Shown here: in pieces, positions 16,829-25,696 of the stretch | How the letters are laid out: every line of letters begins with the position of its first letter | Numbering within the stretch: the stretch's first letter is position 1 | DNA from: Vreelandella jeotgali Hwa | Lineage (GTDB): Bacteria; Pseudomonadota; Gammaproteobacteria; Pseudomonadales; Halomonadaceae | Direction of reading: 5' to 3' | Length of the DNA: 64,000 bases | Assembly (NCBI RefSeq): GCF_000334215.1 | Contig: NZ_AMQY01000003.1 | Span: 1 to 64,000, forward strand | Notes under the pieces: generated by a model | Databases searched by the model: none | What the model was told of the DNA's origin: nothing | Seen by the model: only the letters and a program-made list of their open reading frames with translations | Program-made: the position numbers and the translations under genes

Positions 16829-16927
16829 TTAGCTGCCGGACAGGGCCTGAGCATATCCCGTGGCCAGAATGCCCAGCAGAAAGACTACCGTAAGTGCCGT
16901 AATCATGTCCGGCTTTTTGCGACGCAT
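16829..16927 (-). CDS. 32-residue single-pass membrane peptide
   Basis: A minus-strand frame from ATG 16927 to TAA 16829 encodes a basic start MRRKKPD, a hydrophobic stretch MITALTVVFLLGILATGY (residues 8-25) and the tail AQALSGS. GGAG lies eight bases before the ATG, an excellent ribosome site, and a strong terminator lies 35 bases beyond its stop. The positive-inside rule puts the N-terminus in the cytosol. It is too short for ordinary gene callers. I do not recognise a family; it lies downstream of, and in the same direction as, ilvA but about 210 bases away, so it may have its own promoter. Confidence 0.7.
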   Translation of the reverse strand: MRRKKPDMITALTVVFLLGILATGYAQALSGS

Positions 16928-17139
16928 ACCGCTTCTCCAGGAAAATGGATCCGGCCTAGCGCCGGACCTTGACAACATCATGACCGTCGGCAGGCGCTAT
17001 ATGATTTTCCTATGAGCCTGCCGTCGTATTAACCATGACTATAAGCTGCCTGGGCGGTCGTTGACAACGTCGAAAATGAGCATCAAATCGCTATTTTGTG
17101 CACAACGGCGCAGATCGAGGCGCGAACAGCGTTTCCAGC

Positions 17140-18654
17140 TCAGGCCATGAAGAGGCGATAGGCCGGATTATCGCTTTCCTGCCAATAGCGGTAGCCAATG
17201 GCGTCGAGATGCTCTTCCACATGATCGCTGTCACCGTTGGAAACCTGCATGCCCACCAGTACGCGGCCATAGGCGGCGCCGTGGTTGCGGTAGTGGAACA
17301 GCGAGATATTCCAGTTGTGGGGCAGTTTGGTGAGGAAGTTCATCAGCGCGCCCGGACGCTCGGGAAACTCGAAACGGTACAGCTCTTCCGGCACGTCGGC
17401 GCTGGGGCGACCGCCGCTCAGGTGACGAATATGCAGCTTGGCCAGCTCGTTATCGGTGAAATCCTCTACCTGATAGCCCGCCTCCTGGAGCTTCCGAATC
17501 ACCGCCTGGCGATCGTCACCACCGGGCTTGACCTGCACGCCGACAAAAATATGCGCCTCGCTGTCATCGGCGTAGCGGTAGCTGAACTCGGTAACCATCC
17601 GCTTGCCCAGGGTACGGCAGAACTTTTTGAAGCTCCCGGGCTTCTCGGCAATGGTGACGGCCAGAATCGCCTCGCGCTGCTCGCCCAGCGAGGTACGCTC
17701 GGCAATATGCTGCAGGCGATCAAAGTTGGTATTGGCGCCGGAGTTGACACACATCAGCGTTTCGCCCTGGGCACCGGTCTGCTGAATATATTTTTTCAGT
17801 CCGGCCAACGACAGCGCGCCGGAGGTTTCCGATACCGCCCGCGTGTCTTCAAAAATATCCTTGACCGCGGCACACATCTCATCGGCGGTCACGGTGATGA
17901 CATCGTCCACGAGATCTTTCATGACCGCGAACGGCACCTCACCCACCTGAGCGACCGCGACGCCCTCGGCAAACACGCCCACCTGATCCAGGGTAACGCG
18001 CCGGCCGGCGTCCAATGCAGCCTTGAGGCTGGCGCTGTCCTCGGACTCCACGCCGATCACCTTGATCTCCGGGCGCAGATACTTGATGTAGGCGGCCACC
18101 CCGGCGATCAGTCCGCCGCCGCCCACGGGGACAAAGACGGCATCCAGCGGGTCGGCATGCTGGCGCAACATTTCCACGGCCACGGTTCCCTGGCCGGCGA
18201 GGACATCAATATCGTCAAAAGGGGGAATGTAGGTATAGCCGTGCTCTTCCACCTGCTCACGGGCGTGCTCGGCGGCCTCGCTGAACGCATCGCCCTTGAG
18301 CACCACTTTGGCGCCCCGGGCACGCACCGCCGCGACCTTGATTTCCGGGGTGATGCGCGGCATTACAATGGTAGCTTTCACCCCCATGCGAGTGGCCGCC
18401 ATGGCCAGCCCCTGGGCATGGTTGCCGGCCGAGGCAGCGATCACGCCCCTGGCCTTCTGCTCATCGGTCAGCTGCGCCATCTTGTTGTAGGCGCCGCGAA
18501 TCTTGAACGAATACACCGGCTGCAGATCCTCGCGCTTGATCAGAATGGTGTTACCGAAGCGACGTGACAGAAAAGCAGCAGAGGAAATCGGCGTCTCGCA
18601 GGCGGCATCATAAACACGGGCCTGGAGAATCTTCTTCACGGTAGCTTCGAGCAT
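17140..18654 (-). CDS. ilvA: Threonine ammonia-lyase, biosynthetic
   Basis: IlvA deaminates threonine to 2-oxobutyrate, the first step of isoleucine synthesis. The 504-residue length and two C-terminal ACT-like regulatory modules (from about residue 330) mark the isoleucine-inhibited biosynthetic form. The PLP lysine is Lys51 in SFKIRGAYNKM; the phosphate-binding loop PVGGGGLI and the segment ASAGNHAQG are present. The ribosome site is weak. Other ilv genes are not adjacent. Downstream, 16928-17139 is noncoding as far as I can see. Confidence 0.95.
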   Translation of the reverse strand: MLEATVKKILQARVYDAACETPISSAAFLSRRFGNTILIKREDLQPVYSFKIRGAYNKMAQLTDEQKARGVIAASAGNHAQGLAMAATRMGVKATIVMPRITPEIKVAAVRARGAKVVLKGDAFSEAAEHAREQVEEHGYTYIPPFDDIDVLAGQGTVAVEMLRQHADPLDAVFVPVGGGGLIAGVAAYIKYLRPEIKVIGVESEDSASLKAALDAGRRVTLDQVGVFAEGVAVAQVGEVPFAVMKDLVDDVITVTADEMCAAVKDIFEDTRAVSETSGALSLAGLKKYIQQTGAQGETLMCVNSGANTNFDRLQHIAERTSLGEQREAILAVTIAEKPGSFKKFCRTLGKRMVTEFSYRYADDSEAHIFVGVQVKPGGDDRQAVIRKLQEAGYQVEDFTDNELAKLHIRHLSGGRPSADVPEELYRFEFPERPGALMNFLTKLPHNWNISLFHYRNHGAAYGRVLVGMQVSNGDSDHVEEHLDAIGYRYWQESDNPAYRLFMA

Positions 18655-18773
18655 TCTGGTATCTCACGGATAGAAGCCGCACGCAGGCGGAGTTAAAGAG
18701 GAGGACTCGGTTTTTTGTAAACAATTCGGGTAGCCCGCTATTGTTAGCAGACTGTTACCGGGCGCGTCCAGCA

Positions 18774-18802
18774 TCGGCAGCGCGGCATCGTGGCGCTATA
18801 CT
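18774..18802 (+). promoter_or_regulatory. Predicted rpiA promoter
   Basis: TCGGCA (18774-18779), a 17-base spacer and TATACT (18797-18802, five of six consensus bases) lie about 40 bases before the rpiA start. Confidence 0.5.
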
Positions 18803-18844
18803 ATGCACTTCACCGCCCCGATGATCTTTCGACCAGAGGCTTGC

Positions 18845-19519
18845 ATGACCCAGGACGAACTCAAGGCTGCCGTCGCCGACGCCGCCATCAAGGAAATCGA
18901 ACCCTCGCTGGACAGCAACACCGTGCTCGGTATCGGCACGGGCTCTACCGTCAATCTCTTTATCGACCGGCTGGGGCCACTACGCGACCGCTTCCAGGGC
19001 GCGGTGGCCAGCTCCGAGGCCAGCGCCGAGCGCCTCAAGGCATGGGGTATCGAGGTGTTTGAGCTTAACAGCGTCGGCACCCTGCCGTTTTACATCGACG
19101 GCGCCGATGAAGTCAGCGATCACTTACGAATGGTCAAGGGCGGCGGCGCGGCCCTCACACGGGAAAAGATCGTGGCGGCGTGCGCCGAGCGTTTTATCTG
19201 CATCGCCGACGCCTCCAAATATGTCGCGCAGCTGGGCGATTTCCCCCTGCCCGTCGAGGTCATCCCCATGGCCCGTTCCTACGTGGGACGCGAGCTGGTG
19301 AAGCTGGGCGCCAGCCCGGTGTACCGGCAGGGAGTCACAACGGATAACGGCAACCCGATCATCGACTGCTACGACTTCATGATCGACGATCCGCTGGCGA
19401 TGGAAGCCCGGCTCAACGCCATTGCCGGCGTCGTCACCAACGGACTGTTCGCTGCCCGGGGCGCCGATGTACTGCTGCTGGGCAAGGACGACAGTGTGGA
19501 ACGAATCGCGGGGCAATAA
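18845..19519 (+). CDS. rpiA: Ribose-5-phosphate isomerase A
   Basis: RpiA interconverts ribose 5-phosphate and ribulose 5-phosphate in the non-oxidative pentose phosphate pathway. The 224-residue protein carries the family motifs [10 protein letters not shown] near residue 30, FYIDGADEV (catalytic Asp region), and [14 protein letters not shown]. The start at 18845 matches the family; an in-frame ATG at 18803 falls on the -10 element. It is divergent from ilvA, and its stop is eight bases from that of the convergent waaA. Confidence 0.95.
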   Translation: MTQDELKAAVADAAIKEIEPSLDSNTVLGIGTGSTVNLFIDRLGPLRDRFQGAVASSEASAERLKAWGIEVFELNSVGTLPFYIDGADEVSDHLRMVKGGGAALTREKIVAACAERFICIADASKYVAQLGDFPLPVEVIPMARSYVGRELVKLGASPVYRQGVTTDNGNPIIDCYDFMIDDPLAMEARLNAIAGVVTNGLFAARGADVLLLGKDDSVERIAGQ

Positions 19520-19527
19520 CCGGTGCA

Positions 19528-20844
19528 TTACCGTGCTTCCGGCGAAAGCTGCCGACCCAGCCCGCTCAGGGTGCGCTCGAGGGTGCCGCGCTGTTCGACA
19601 ACGACCTGCTCGCCGGCCTTCCCCCGCCGGCGGGTTTCGTCGGGGTTTTCAAAAGCGTCAATCAGCGCCTCGGCCAGACCGGCGGCATCGGCTACAGTTG
19701 CCAGCGCCCCGGCGGCTTCCAGCGGCACGGCCACGTCGCTGAAGTTCTCCAGCGAAGGGCCGGTCAGCACCGGCCGCCCGAGGCTCGCCGGCTCGACGAC
19801 GTTCTGCCCGCCCAGCGGCACCAGGCTGCCGCCGACGAAGGCGATGGCGCCGGCGGCGTAGAGCGCGCCCAGCTCGCCCAGAGTATCGCCCAGATACACC
19901 GCCGTTTCCGGCGTGACCCGCTCTTCCAGGCTGCGCCGAGCGGTGTCAAAGCCTGCCGCCCGGCACTCGTCGGCCACAGCATCAAAACGCTGGGGATGGC
20001 GCGGCACCAGCACCAGCAATGCGTCGGGGTAGCGCCGGCGCAGCGTTTGATGCGCATCCAACAGCGCGGCTTCCTCGCCGTCGCGGGTCGAGCCTGCTAC
20101 CCACACCGGCCGCTCGCCGATAGCGGTGCGCAAGCCCTTGCTTACCTTGTAAACACCGGCATCCCGCGTCACCTCAAACTTCAGCGACCCCACCACGTCG
20201 ATACGCTCGCGCGCCATGCCCAGCGCGGCAAAGCGCTCGGCATCGGCACCGGACTTGGCCGCCAGCCAGCTGACATTGCCCAGTGCCTGGCCCATCAGCG
20301 AGCGAATACGCCGATAGCGGTCAAAGGCCCGCGGCGATAGCCGGCCGTTGACCACCGCCACCGGCACCTCGGCGCGGCGGCAGGCGTGAAGCAGGTTGGG
20401 CCACAGCTCGGTCTCGAACATTACCGCCAGCGCCGGGCGTACCCGGGCAACAAAGCGCCGCGCGCTGCCCGGCCAGTCCAGCGGCACAAAGCGGTGTATC
20501 AGCCGCTCTCCCGTCCCTTCGGGTAACCGGTTGGCAAGCGCTTGCACCTGTTCGCCCCCGGTGGCGGTCATGGTGGTGACCAGCAGGCGGTAGCCTACGT
20601 AGCGTTCCAGCAGCGCCTCGATCAACGGGCGAGCGGCGCGCACCTCACCGACAGAGGCGCAATGCAGCCAGAGCGTAGGCAGGCCCTTTGCATCAGGCAG
20701 ATTCAGCCCCAGGCCCAGCCGCTGACGACGCGGATAAGTGGGCAACCACTCACGCCACACGCGCTTGATAATCAGCGGTGCAAGCGCGTAGAGCGCGGCA
20801 GAATAGGCCATTCGGGAGCAGGCAAGGCGCGGCCGGTGAGTCAT
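19528..20844 (-). CDS. waaA: 3-deoxy-D-manno-octulosonic acid transferase
   Basis: WaaA transfers Kdo from CMP-Kdo to the lipid A precursor on the inner face of the inner membrane. The 438-residue protein has an N-terminal membrane anchor at about 13-27, the catalytic Glu67 in HCASVGEVRAA, the CMP-binding region VAGSTRDGEE, and GGSLVPLGGQNVVEPASLG. Its ATG abuts the hldE stop codon without a gap. It ends the leftward run heptosyltransferase-hldE-waaA. Whether it adds one or two Kdo residues is not visible, but the Kdo kinase at 23421 would fit a one-Kdo core. Confidence 0.94.
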   Translation of the reverse strand: MTHRPRLACSRMAYSAALYALAPLIIKRVWREWLPTYPRRQRLGLGLNLPDAKGLPTLWLHCASVGEVRAARPLIEALLERYVGYRLLVTTMTATGGEQVQALANRLPEGTGERLIHRFVPLDWPGSARRFVARVRPALAVMFETELWPNLLHACRRAEVPVAVVNGRLSPRAFDRYRRIRSLMGQALGNVSWLAAKSGADAERFAALGMARERIDVVGSLKFEVTRDAGVYKVSKGLRTAIGERPVWVAGSTRDGEEAALLDAHQTLRRRYPDALLVLVPRHPQRFDAVADECRAAGFDTARRSLEERVTPETAVYLGDTLGELGALYAAGAIAFVGGSLVPLGGQNVVEPASLGRPVLTGPSLENFSDVAVPLEAAGALATVADAAGLAEALIDAFENPDETRRRGKAGEQVVVEQRGTLERTLSGLGRQLSPEAR

Positions 20845-22275
20845 CTAGCGGCCACGGCTGCGGATAGTGTCGATCATCGCCGAGGTGGAAACGCCGTCTT
20901 CAAAGCTCAGCACTTTCACCTCGCCGCCATTGGCACGCACGGCCTCACCGCCGGCGATATCCTCGGGGCGGTAGTCGCCGCCCTTGACCAGCACGTCGGG
21001 GAGCACCGTCTCGATCAGCGATTGCGGGGTGTCCTCGCTGAACGGCACCACCCAGTCCACCGCGCCCAGCCCGGCAAGCACCTGCATGCGCCGTTCGAGG
21101 GGGTTGATCGGGCGATCGTCGCCTTTCAGCCGGGCGATCGAGGCGTCGTCGTTCACCGCGACCACCAGCCGGTCACCCAGCGCGCGCGCCTGCTCCAGGT
21201 AGGCGACGTGCCCAGCGTGGAGGATATCGAAGCAGCCGTTGGTCATCACCACGCGCTCACCCCGGGCCTGGGCGGCGCGCACCGCATTGACCACCGGCAG
21301 CTGCTCCACGACGCCGAATTCGCCCAGCGCATCGCCGTGCAGCGCGGTGTACAGCTCGCCCAGTGAGAGCGTCGCGGTGCCGGGCTTGGCCACCACCAGC
21401 CCGGCGGCCAGGTTGGCCAGCGTCATGGCATCGGCAAAGTCGTGCCCGGCAGCCAGCGCCAGCCCCATCATGCCAATCACGGTATCGCCGGCGCCGGTCA
21501 CGTCGAACACTTCGCGAGCCCGGGTGGGCAGATGCAGCGGCGGCTCGCCTGCGCGGATCAGCGTCATGCCCTTATCGCTGCGGGTGATCAGCAGGGCTTC
21601 CAGATCAAGCTCGGCGCGCAGGGCTTCGCCCCGCTCGGCCAGCTCGGCGTCGGTCTCGCAGCGGCCGACGATGGCCTCGAACTCGCTCAGATTGGGTGTT
21701 ATTAGACTGGCACCGCGGTACTTGCTGAAGTCGGTACCCTTGGGATCCACGAGCACCCGCTTGCCCGCCCGACGAGCGGCCTCGATAAAGGTTTCGACGC
21801 GGTTGAGCGTGCCCTTGCCGTAGTCCGACAAAACCAGCACATCATGCTGAGCCAGCGCTTGCCGAGTGTGATCCACCAGCTCGGTGGTATCCACGTTATC
21901 CAGGCGCTGCTCGAAGTCGAGGCGCAGCAGCTGCTGGTTACGGCTCATCACCCGCAGTTTGGTCATCGTGGGCACGGCGGCGCTTTGCTGAAAGTAGGTG
22001 CTCACTTCTGCCGTTGCCAGCTGCCCGGCGAGCATACTGGCGTTGTCGTCGTCACCCACCACGCCAGCCAGCCCCGCGCTTGCCCCCAGCGAGGCAATAT
22101 TCAGTGCGACGTTGGCCGCCCCGCCGGGACGGTCGTCGGCGTCTTCCACCCGTACTACCGGCACCGGCGCCTCGGGAGAAATCCGCGAGGCCGGCCCGTG
22201 CCAGTAGCGATCAAACATGACATCACCCGCGACCAGTACGCGAGCCTGTTCCAGGGCGCTTAGATCAACGTTCAT
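20845..22275 (-). CDS. hldE: Bifunctional heptose 7-phosphate kinase / heptose 1-phosphate adenylyltransferase
   Basis: HldE makes ADP-D-glycero-beta-D-manno-heptose with GmhB. The 476-residue protein has an N-terminal ribokinase-type domain (GGAANVALN, and [12 protein letters not shown] with the catalytic Asp) and a C-terminal nucleotidyltransferase domain from about 345 ([19 protein letters not shown] with the HxGH motif). I set the start at 22275 (MNVDLSALE) by homology and an AGGA a few bases upstream; the frame is open further upstream but that part lies inside the preceding gene. It overlaps that gene by 11 bases. Confidence 0.96.
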   Translation of the reverse strand: MNVDLSALEQARVLVAGDVMFDRYWHGPASRISPEAPVPVVRVEDADDRPGGAANVALNIASLGASAGLAGVVGDDDNASMLAGQLATAEVSTYFQQSAAVPTMTKLRVMSRNQQLLRLDFEQRLDNVDTTELVDHTRQALAQHDVLVLSDYGKGTLNRVETFIEAARRAGKRVLVDPKGTDFSKYRGASLITPNLSEFEAIVGRCETDAELAERGEALRAELDLEALLITRSDKGMTLIRAGEPPLHLPTRAREVFDVTGAGDTVIGMMGLALAAGHDFADAMTLANLAAGLVVAKPGTATLSLGELYTALHGDALGEFGVVEQLPVVNAVRAAQARGERVVMTNGCFDILHAGHVAYLEQARALGDRLVVAVNDDASIARLKGDDRPINPLERRMQVLAGLGAVDWVVPFSEDTPQSLIETVLPDVLVKGGDYRPEDIAGGEAVRANGGEVKVLSFEDGVSTSAMIDTIRSRGR

Positions 22276-23347
22276 CGGTCGTCCTTCCGGTGTGTTCGAG
22301 TAGCGCTTCCAGCCTGGCCACGACCTCGCGGGTCTCGATGAGCCGCATGGCGTCGGCGTGACGCACGCGCTGCCCCCAGGACACATCCCCGACGGCTTTA
22401 TGCAAATAGGTGCGCACCGCCAACGGATAGGCATTGACCGCAAAATCACGCCAGCAATACGGCGCGGCGCGCTGCGGATTGGTCGTCGCAAAGAGCCCCA
22501 ATGTTGGTGTGCCCAGGGCATTGGCCATGTGTACCGGACCGGTATCCGGCGCAATCACCGCGCGAGCGCGTTCCAGCAGCGCCAGCATTCCCTTGAGTGA
22601 GGTAGCACCGACGGCGTTGATCACGCTTTCCGGCTGGCACAAGGCCTGTATCTGCTCGGCGGTTTCCTGCTCGATGGTGCTGGGGCCACCGGTCAGCACG
22701 CTTTTCAGGCCGTGCTGCACCCAAGCGTGCTCGATCACGCTGGCATAGCCTTCGACCGACCAGTTGCGAAAATTGCGCAGCCGCACGTTGCTGCAAGGGT
22801 TGATCACCAGGTACGGCGCCTCACCACTAAGCTGGCGGGCTTCGTCGTACGCCTCCGGCGGCACCGGCAGGTGCCATGCCAGGCGATCGTCTTCGATCCC
22901 AAACGCCCGAGCAAAGTCCATGAACGATTCCAGCACGTGCGCCCGGGGATGCGGCGCCAATCGGTGGCCGGTGAACCAGTGCTGGCAGTCCTTGGCCCGT
23001 GCCTTGTCAAACCCCAGCCGAGCATCAGCCTTGAGGCCCAGGGACAGCACGCTGGCGCGCAGGGCCTGCTGCATGTGCAGCAGCACATCAAAGCGAGTAT
23101 CGGCCAGCTGGCGCCACAGCGCGCGCATCCCCGCGAATCCGCTGGCCTTGTCATAGACCACGAAGTCGACGCCGGAAAGCCCGGTCAGTAAACTGTGCTC
23201 CCCCTTGCCAATGATCCAGGTAATACGAGCCTCGGGCCAGCGGCGCTGCAGCGCGCGTATCGTCGGCACGAGATTGCACGCATCACCCAGCGCGGAAAGG
23301 CGCAGAATGGCAATATGGCGGGGATTGGCAGGCAGAGAGGACGTCAT
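22265..23347 (-). CDS. Family 9 glycosyltransferase, probable LPS heptosyltransferase
   Basis: This 360-residue protein belongs to the ADP-heptose:LPS heptosyltransferase family. It has the N-terminal [17 protein letters not shown] with the conserved Asp, a central LVINPCSN, and [24 protein letters not shown] near the C-terminus. The start at 23347 ([10 protein letters not shown]) is inferred from the family; the frame continues upstream through the divergent kdkA region, which is unlikely to be coding on this strand. It lies upstream of hldE in the same operon. WaaC versus another heptosyltransferase cannot be settled by eye. Confidence 0.85.
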   Translation of the reverse strand: MTSSLPANPRHIAILRLSALGDACNLVPTIRALQRRWPEARITWIIGKGEHSLLTGLSGVDFVVYDKASGFAGMRALWRQLADTRFDVLLHMQQALRASVLSLGLKADARLGFDKARAKDCQHWFTGHRLAPHPRAHVLESFMDFARAFGIEDDRLAWHLPVPPEAYDEARQLSGEAPYLVINPCSNVRLRNFRNWSVEGYASVIEHAWVQHGLKSVLTGGPSTIEQETAEQIQALCQPESVINAVGATSLKGMLALLERARAVIAPDTGPVHMANALGTPTLGLFATTNPQRAAPYCWRDFAVNAYPLAVRTYLHKAVGDVSWGQRVRHADAMRLIETREVVARLEALLEHTGRTTDER

Positions 23348-23420
23348 GCGCTTAGCGGCACTCCGGCAGAAAAAAAGTCTGATACTACACGATGCCGACA
23401 TTCTATGTGAGGCGCCATGT

Positions 23421-24110
23421 TTGCGCCAAAAACAACGGCCAAAAACCTGTTCCCGCCACCCCCAGCCGCTAACGCCGGACGACTTCTCTCCGGCTATCTG
23501 GCATGCGCGCGGGCTGGTGATCGGCGAAGCGCCCGGGCGTGGCAGCAGCCTCTTCGTCGCCCCCTGCCCCGATAGCAACATGGAGTGGACACTGCGCCCC
23601 TACCGGCGTGGCGGGCTGATAGCCAGGCTGAGCGAAGATCGCTACCTGTGGGCCGGTGCCGAGCGCACCCGCGCCTTTCGCGAAATGCGCCTGACCGCTG
23701 AACTCTTTAGCCAAGGTCTGCCGGTGCCCCGCCCGGTGGCCACCTGCGTTACCCGCCGCGGGCTGACCTACGAGGCAACGTTGATCACCCGGCGCATTGC
23801 CGGCGCTCGGGCGCTGGCAACGCTACTGAAAAACAACGACGCCACCCCCGAACTCCTGGAACGGGTGGGGCAAATGATCCGCCGCTTTCACGACACCGGG
23901 CTCGACCACGTCGATCTCAACGCCCGTAACATTCTTGTCGACGCCGACAGGACACCCTGGCTGATTGATCTCGACCGCTGCCGATTGCGCGCATCAGGAA
24001 AATGGCGCCGGGCCAACCTCGCGCGTCTCGAGCGCTCGCTGGGCAAATTTGCCGTGCCGGATGCAGCAGCGCGCGCCTTCGACCGGATCAGGGCAGGCTA
24101 CCGGGGCTAG
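23421..24110 (+). CDS. kdkA: Kdo kinase (KdkA-like)
   Basis: This protein resembles KdkA of Haemophilus, which phosphorylates the single inner-core Kdo with ATP. It has RGGLIARLSEDRYLW, GLPVPRPVATC, the catalytic-loop HVDLNARNIL and the metal-binding LIDLDRCRL. I place the start at TTG 23421 with GAGG eight bases upstream, giving 229 residues, close to the family's roughly 240. An in-frame ATG at 23346 would start inside the divergent heptosyltransferase start and add 25 residues. It is transcribed away from waaA-hldE. Confidence 0.82.
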   Translation: MRQKQRPKTCSRHPQPLTPDDFSPAIWHARGLVIGEAPGRGSSLFVAPCPDSNMEWTLRPYRRGGLIARLSEDRYLWAGAERTRAFREMRLTAELFSQGLPVPRPVATCVTRRGLTYEATLITRRIAGARALATLLKNNDATPELLERVGQMIRRFHDTGLDHVDLNARNILVDADRTPWLIDLDRCRLRASGKWRRANLARLERSLGKFAVPDAAARAFDRIRAGYRG

Positions 24111-24128
24111 ACCGCAGCCGGCGGCAAT

Positions 24129-24987
24129 TCACGCTGGATCCAGAGCGCCGGGCGCCGTCTCCGGCGTGCAATTCGGCAAGGCGGCAGCCACCCGCGCCAG
24201 CGCCTCGGCGCCCCGAACACCCCGCGTGACACCCTGCCACCAGTCGCGGTGAACGGCCTTTACCTTGACCGGAATGGTCGGTAACCCCAGGTACTGCGCC
24301 ATCGCCAGTCGGTGCAGCCCGCGATTCAACTTGATCAAGCGCCCTTCGCGACTAACCGCCACGCCCAGCTCGTCCTTGCCTTTATGATAATCAAAGCCGT
24401 TGCACGCCATATCATCCATGAACTGCAGATAAACGCGTAAAAACGTCAGAATGCGTGTTTCCGAGTCGAGCAACAGGCCCTGCTGGTGCGACGACCACGG
24501 GTGGCCCGCGACCAGGCGCGCGTTAAAATGTGAAAAAGCCCCACTACCATCGAGATTATCGCGATGCGCTACCAGGTCGCTGATAAAGCGATAGCGCGAC
24601 CCCTGGCGCAAGTCACCGCGCCGCAAGTCCCAGTCTCCCTTCCAGATAAACGTCGATGAAGAAGGCCGCTGTTGTTTGGCAAGCCCGCGCCAATCGCGAA
24701 TACGCAGTAGTTCACGCGGATTTACCCGGACGACCAGACTATCACCCTGCGCGTACTCGACGGCCCGACGCGGAAGCCCCCCGACGCTCGACCCATCGGC
24801 TCCCCGGACCATCCTGCTGCCACCAGTGCAGCAACAGTCGCTCAAAAGGGACGCCGACTCTTGCCTGAAAGCCTTCACGAAGCGACGCCTGCAGGCGCGC
24901 GTATTGCACCGGCCAGTACATCCGGGCATCAGCCAGCGACGCAAAGGCGGGATCACTATTGGGCGGTAGGGGGAACTGTCGTGACAT
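24129..24987 (-). pseudogene. Frameshifted LPS-cluster gene with a ParB/Srx-like His-Arg-Leu motif
   Basis: Two overlapping frames together make one plausible protein of about 285 residues. The N-terminal frame starts at 24987 (MSRQFPLPPNSDPAF) and ends at 24742; the C-terminal frame continues from about 24775 to 24129. The switch falls at a run of six C on the plus strand (24777-24782); removing one base joins GSRWVERRG to LPRRAVEYAQGD. The C-terminal half has LIKLNRGLHRLAMAQYLGLPTIPV (split by position: near residues 220-243), reminiscent of the DGHHRL motif of ParB/sulfiredoxin-like domains. Function is unknown. It may be a pseudogene, a phase-variable gene or a sequencing error. Confidence 0.7.
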
Positions 24988-25096
24988 TGTTTATTCCATC
25001 AGCAACCAGGGGCATAGAGGCACGGGGGCTGGCGAAAAGCGGTCATCACCGGCCAGGTTATTTCCGCACGGCGGTGGCGATTTTGCCGTAAAGACT

Positions 25097-25696
25097 CTAT
25101 GTAGGCGGCCGCCCCTGATTCCGGGCAATGTCTCTGGCAACGTGCGGCATCACCGTTTTGGCCATGAAGCGATCCCACTTGCGGCGAATCTTGCGTCGCC
25201 CCAACCAGGGAATATATTCCGGCAGCGGAATCACCTCCGAGGCGCCCAGGCCGTCGATGAGCATGACCGTGGTGGCGTCATCGCGCTCGATAACCATCAG
25301 GTTGCTCATGACCAGGTCGCAGGGAACGACGTTATACGCCAGCAGGTAGGCCCTGAGTGCGTCCAGCCCGGCCCAGAAACGTTCGATTTGCACGGACGTC
25401 AGCGGCTGCTCCAGGTAATCCCCCACGTTGGGCGGCAGCGCGCCCCTCTCGTCAAGCACCAGCTCCTGCTCGATGCCAACCATGTCGCCCATTTCCACCG
25501 CGCCGTAAAACTCGGGGATAAGCGTAAATGGCACCCCGCGGCGCTTGAGGCGGGCAAAATAGCGCCGCTCGCGGCGGGTCTGCTTGGCCTTATCGCGCCG
25601 GCTAAGCTTGACGCAGCGCGCGGGGTCGTCGGGGTCTTGATAGCAGAGGCGCTCATCGCCCCGTCCCACGACGTTCCACTCGGTCACATTCAGCAT
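25097..25696 (-). CDS. YrbL family protein
   Basis: This 199-residue protein fits the YrbL family, members of which are PhoP-regulated in enterobacteria and distantly resemble protein kinases. Visible are GRGDERLCYQDPDDPARCVKL at the N-terminus (about residues 11-31), the REAAY-like RRERRYFARL, IPEFYGAVEM and a kinase-like CDLVMSNLMVI followed by VMLIDGLG. It overlaps the upstream glycosyltransferase by seven bases, so it belongs to the LPS core operon and may phosphorylate a core sugar. That role is an inference. Confidence 0.75.
   Translation of the reverse strand: MLNVTEWNVVGRGDERLCYQDPDDPARCVKLSRRDKAKQTRRERRYFARLKRRGVPFTLIPEFYGAVEMGDMVGIEQELVLDERGALPPNVGDYLEQPLTSVQIERFWAGLDALRAYLLAYNVVPCDLVMSNLMVIERDDATTVMLIDGLGASEVIPLPEYIPWLGRRKIRRKWDRFMAKTVMPHVARDIARNQGRPPT

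Noticed and set aside
16969-17005. TTGACA at 16969 followed by TATGAT at 17000 on the plus strand
   Set aside because: The spacing is 25 bases, too long for a sigma-70 promoter, and no rightward gene follows.
17061-17090. A second TTGACA at 17061
   Set aside because: No acceptable -10 lies at 16-18 bases, and it points into the 3' end of ilvA on the wrong strand.
17098-18567. A 489-codon open frame antisense to ilvA
   Set aside because: It is the mirror of a well-conserved gene; high G+C and biased third positions keep the opposite strand open. No ribosome site or family features.
22276-22554. Upstream extension of the hldE frame
   Set aside because: It overlaps the heptosyltransferase gene out of frame and has no resemblance to HldE.
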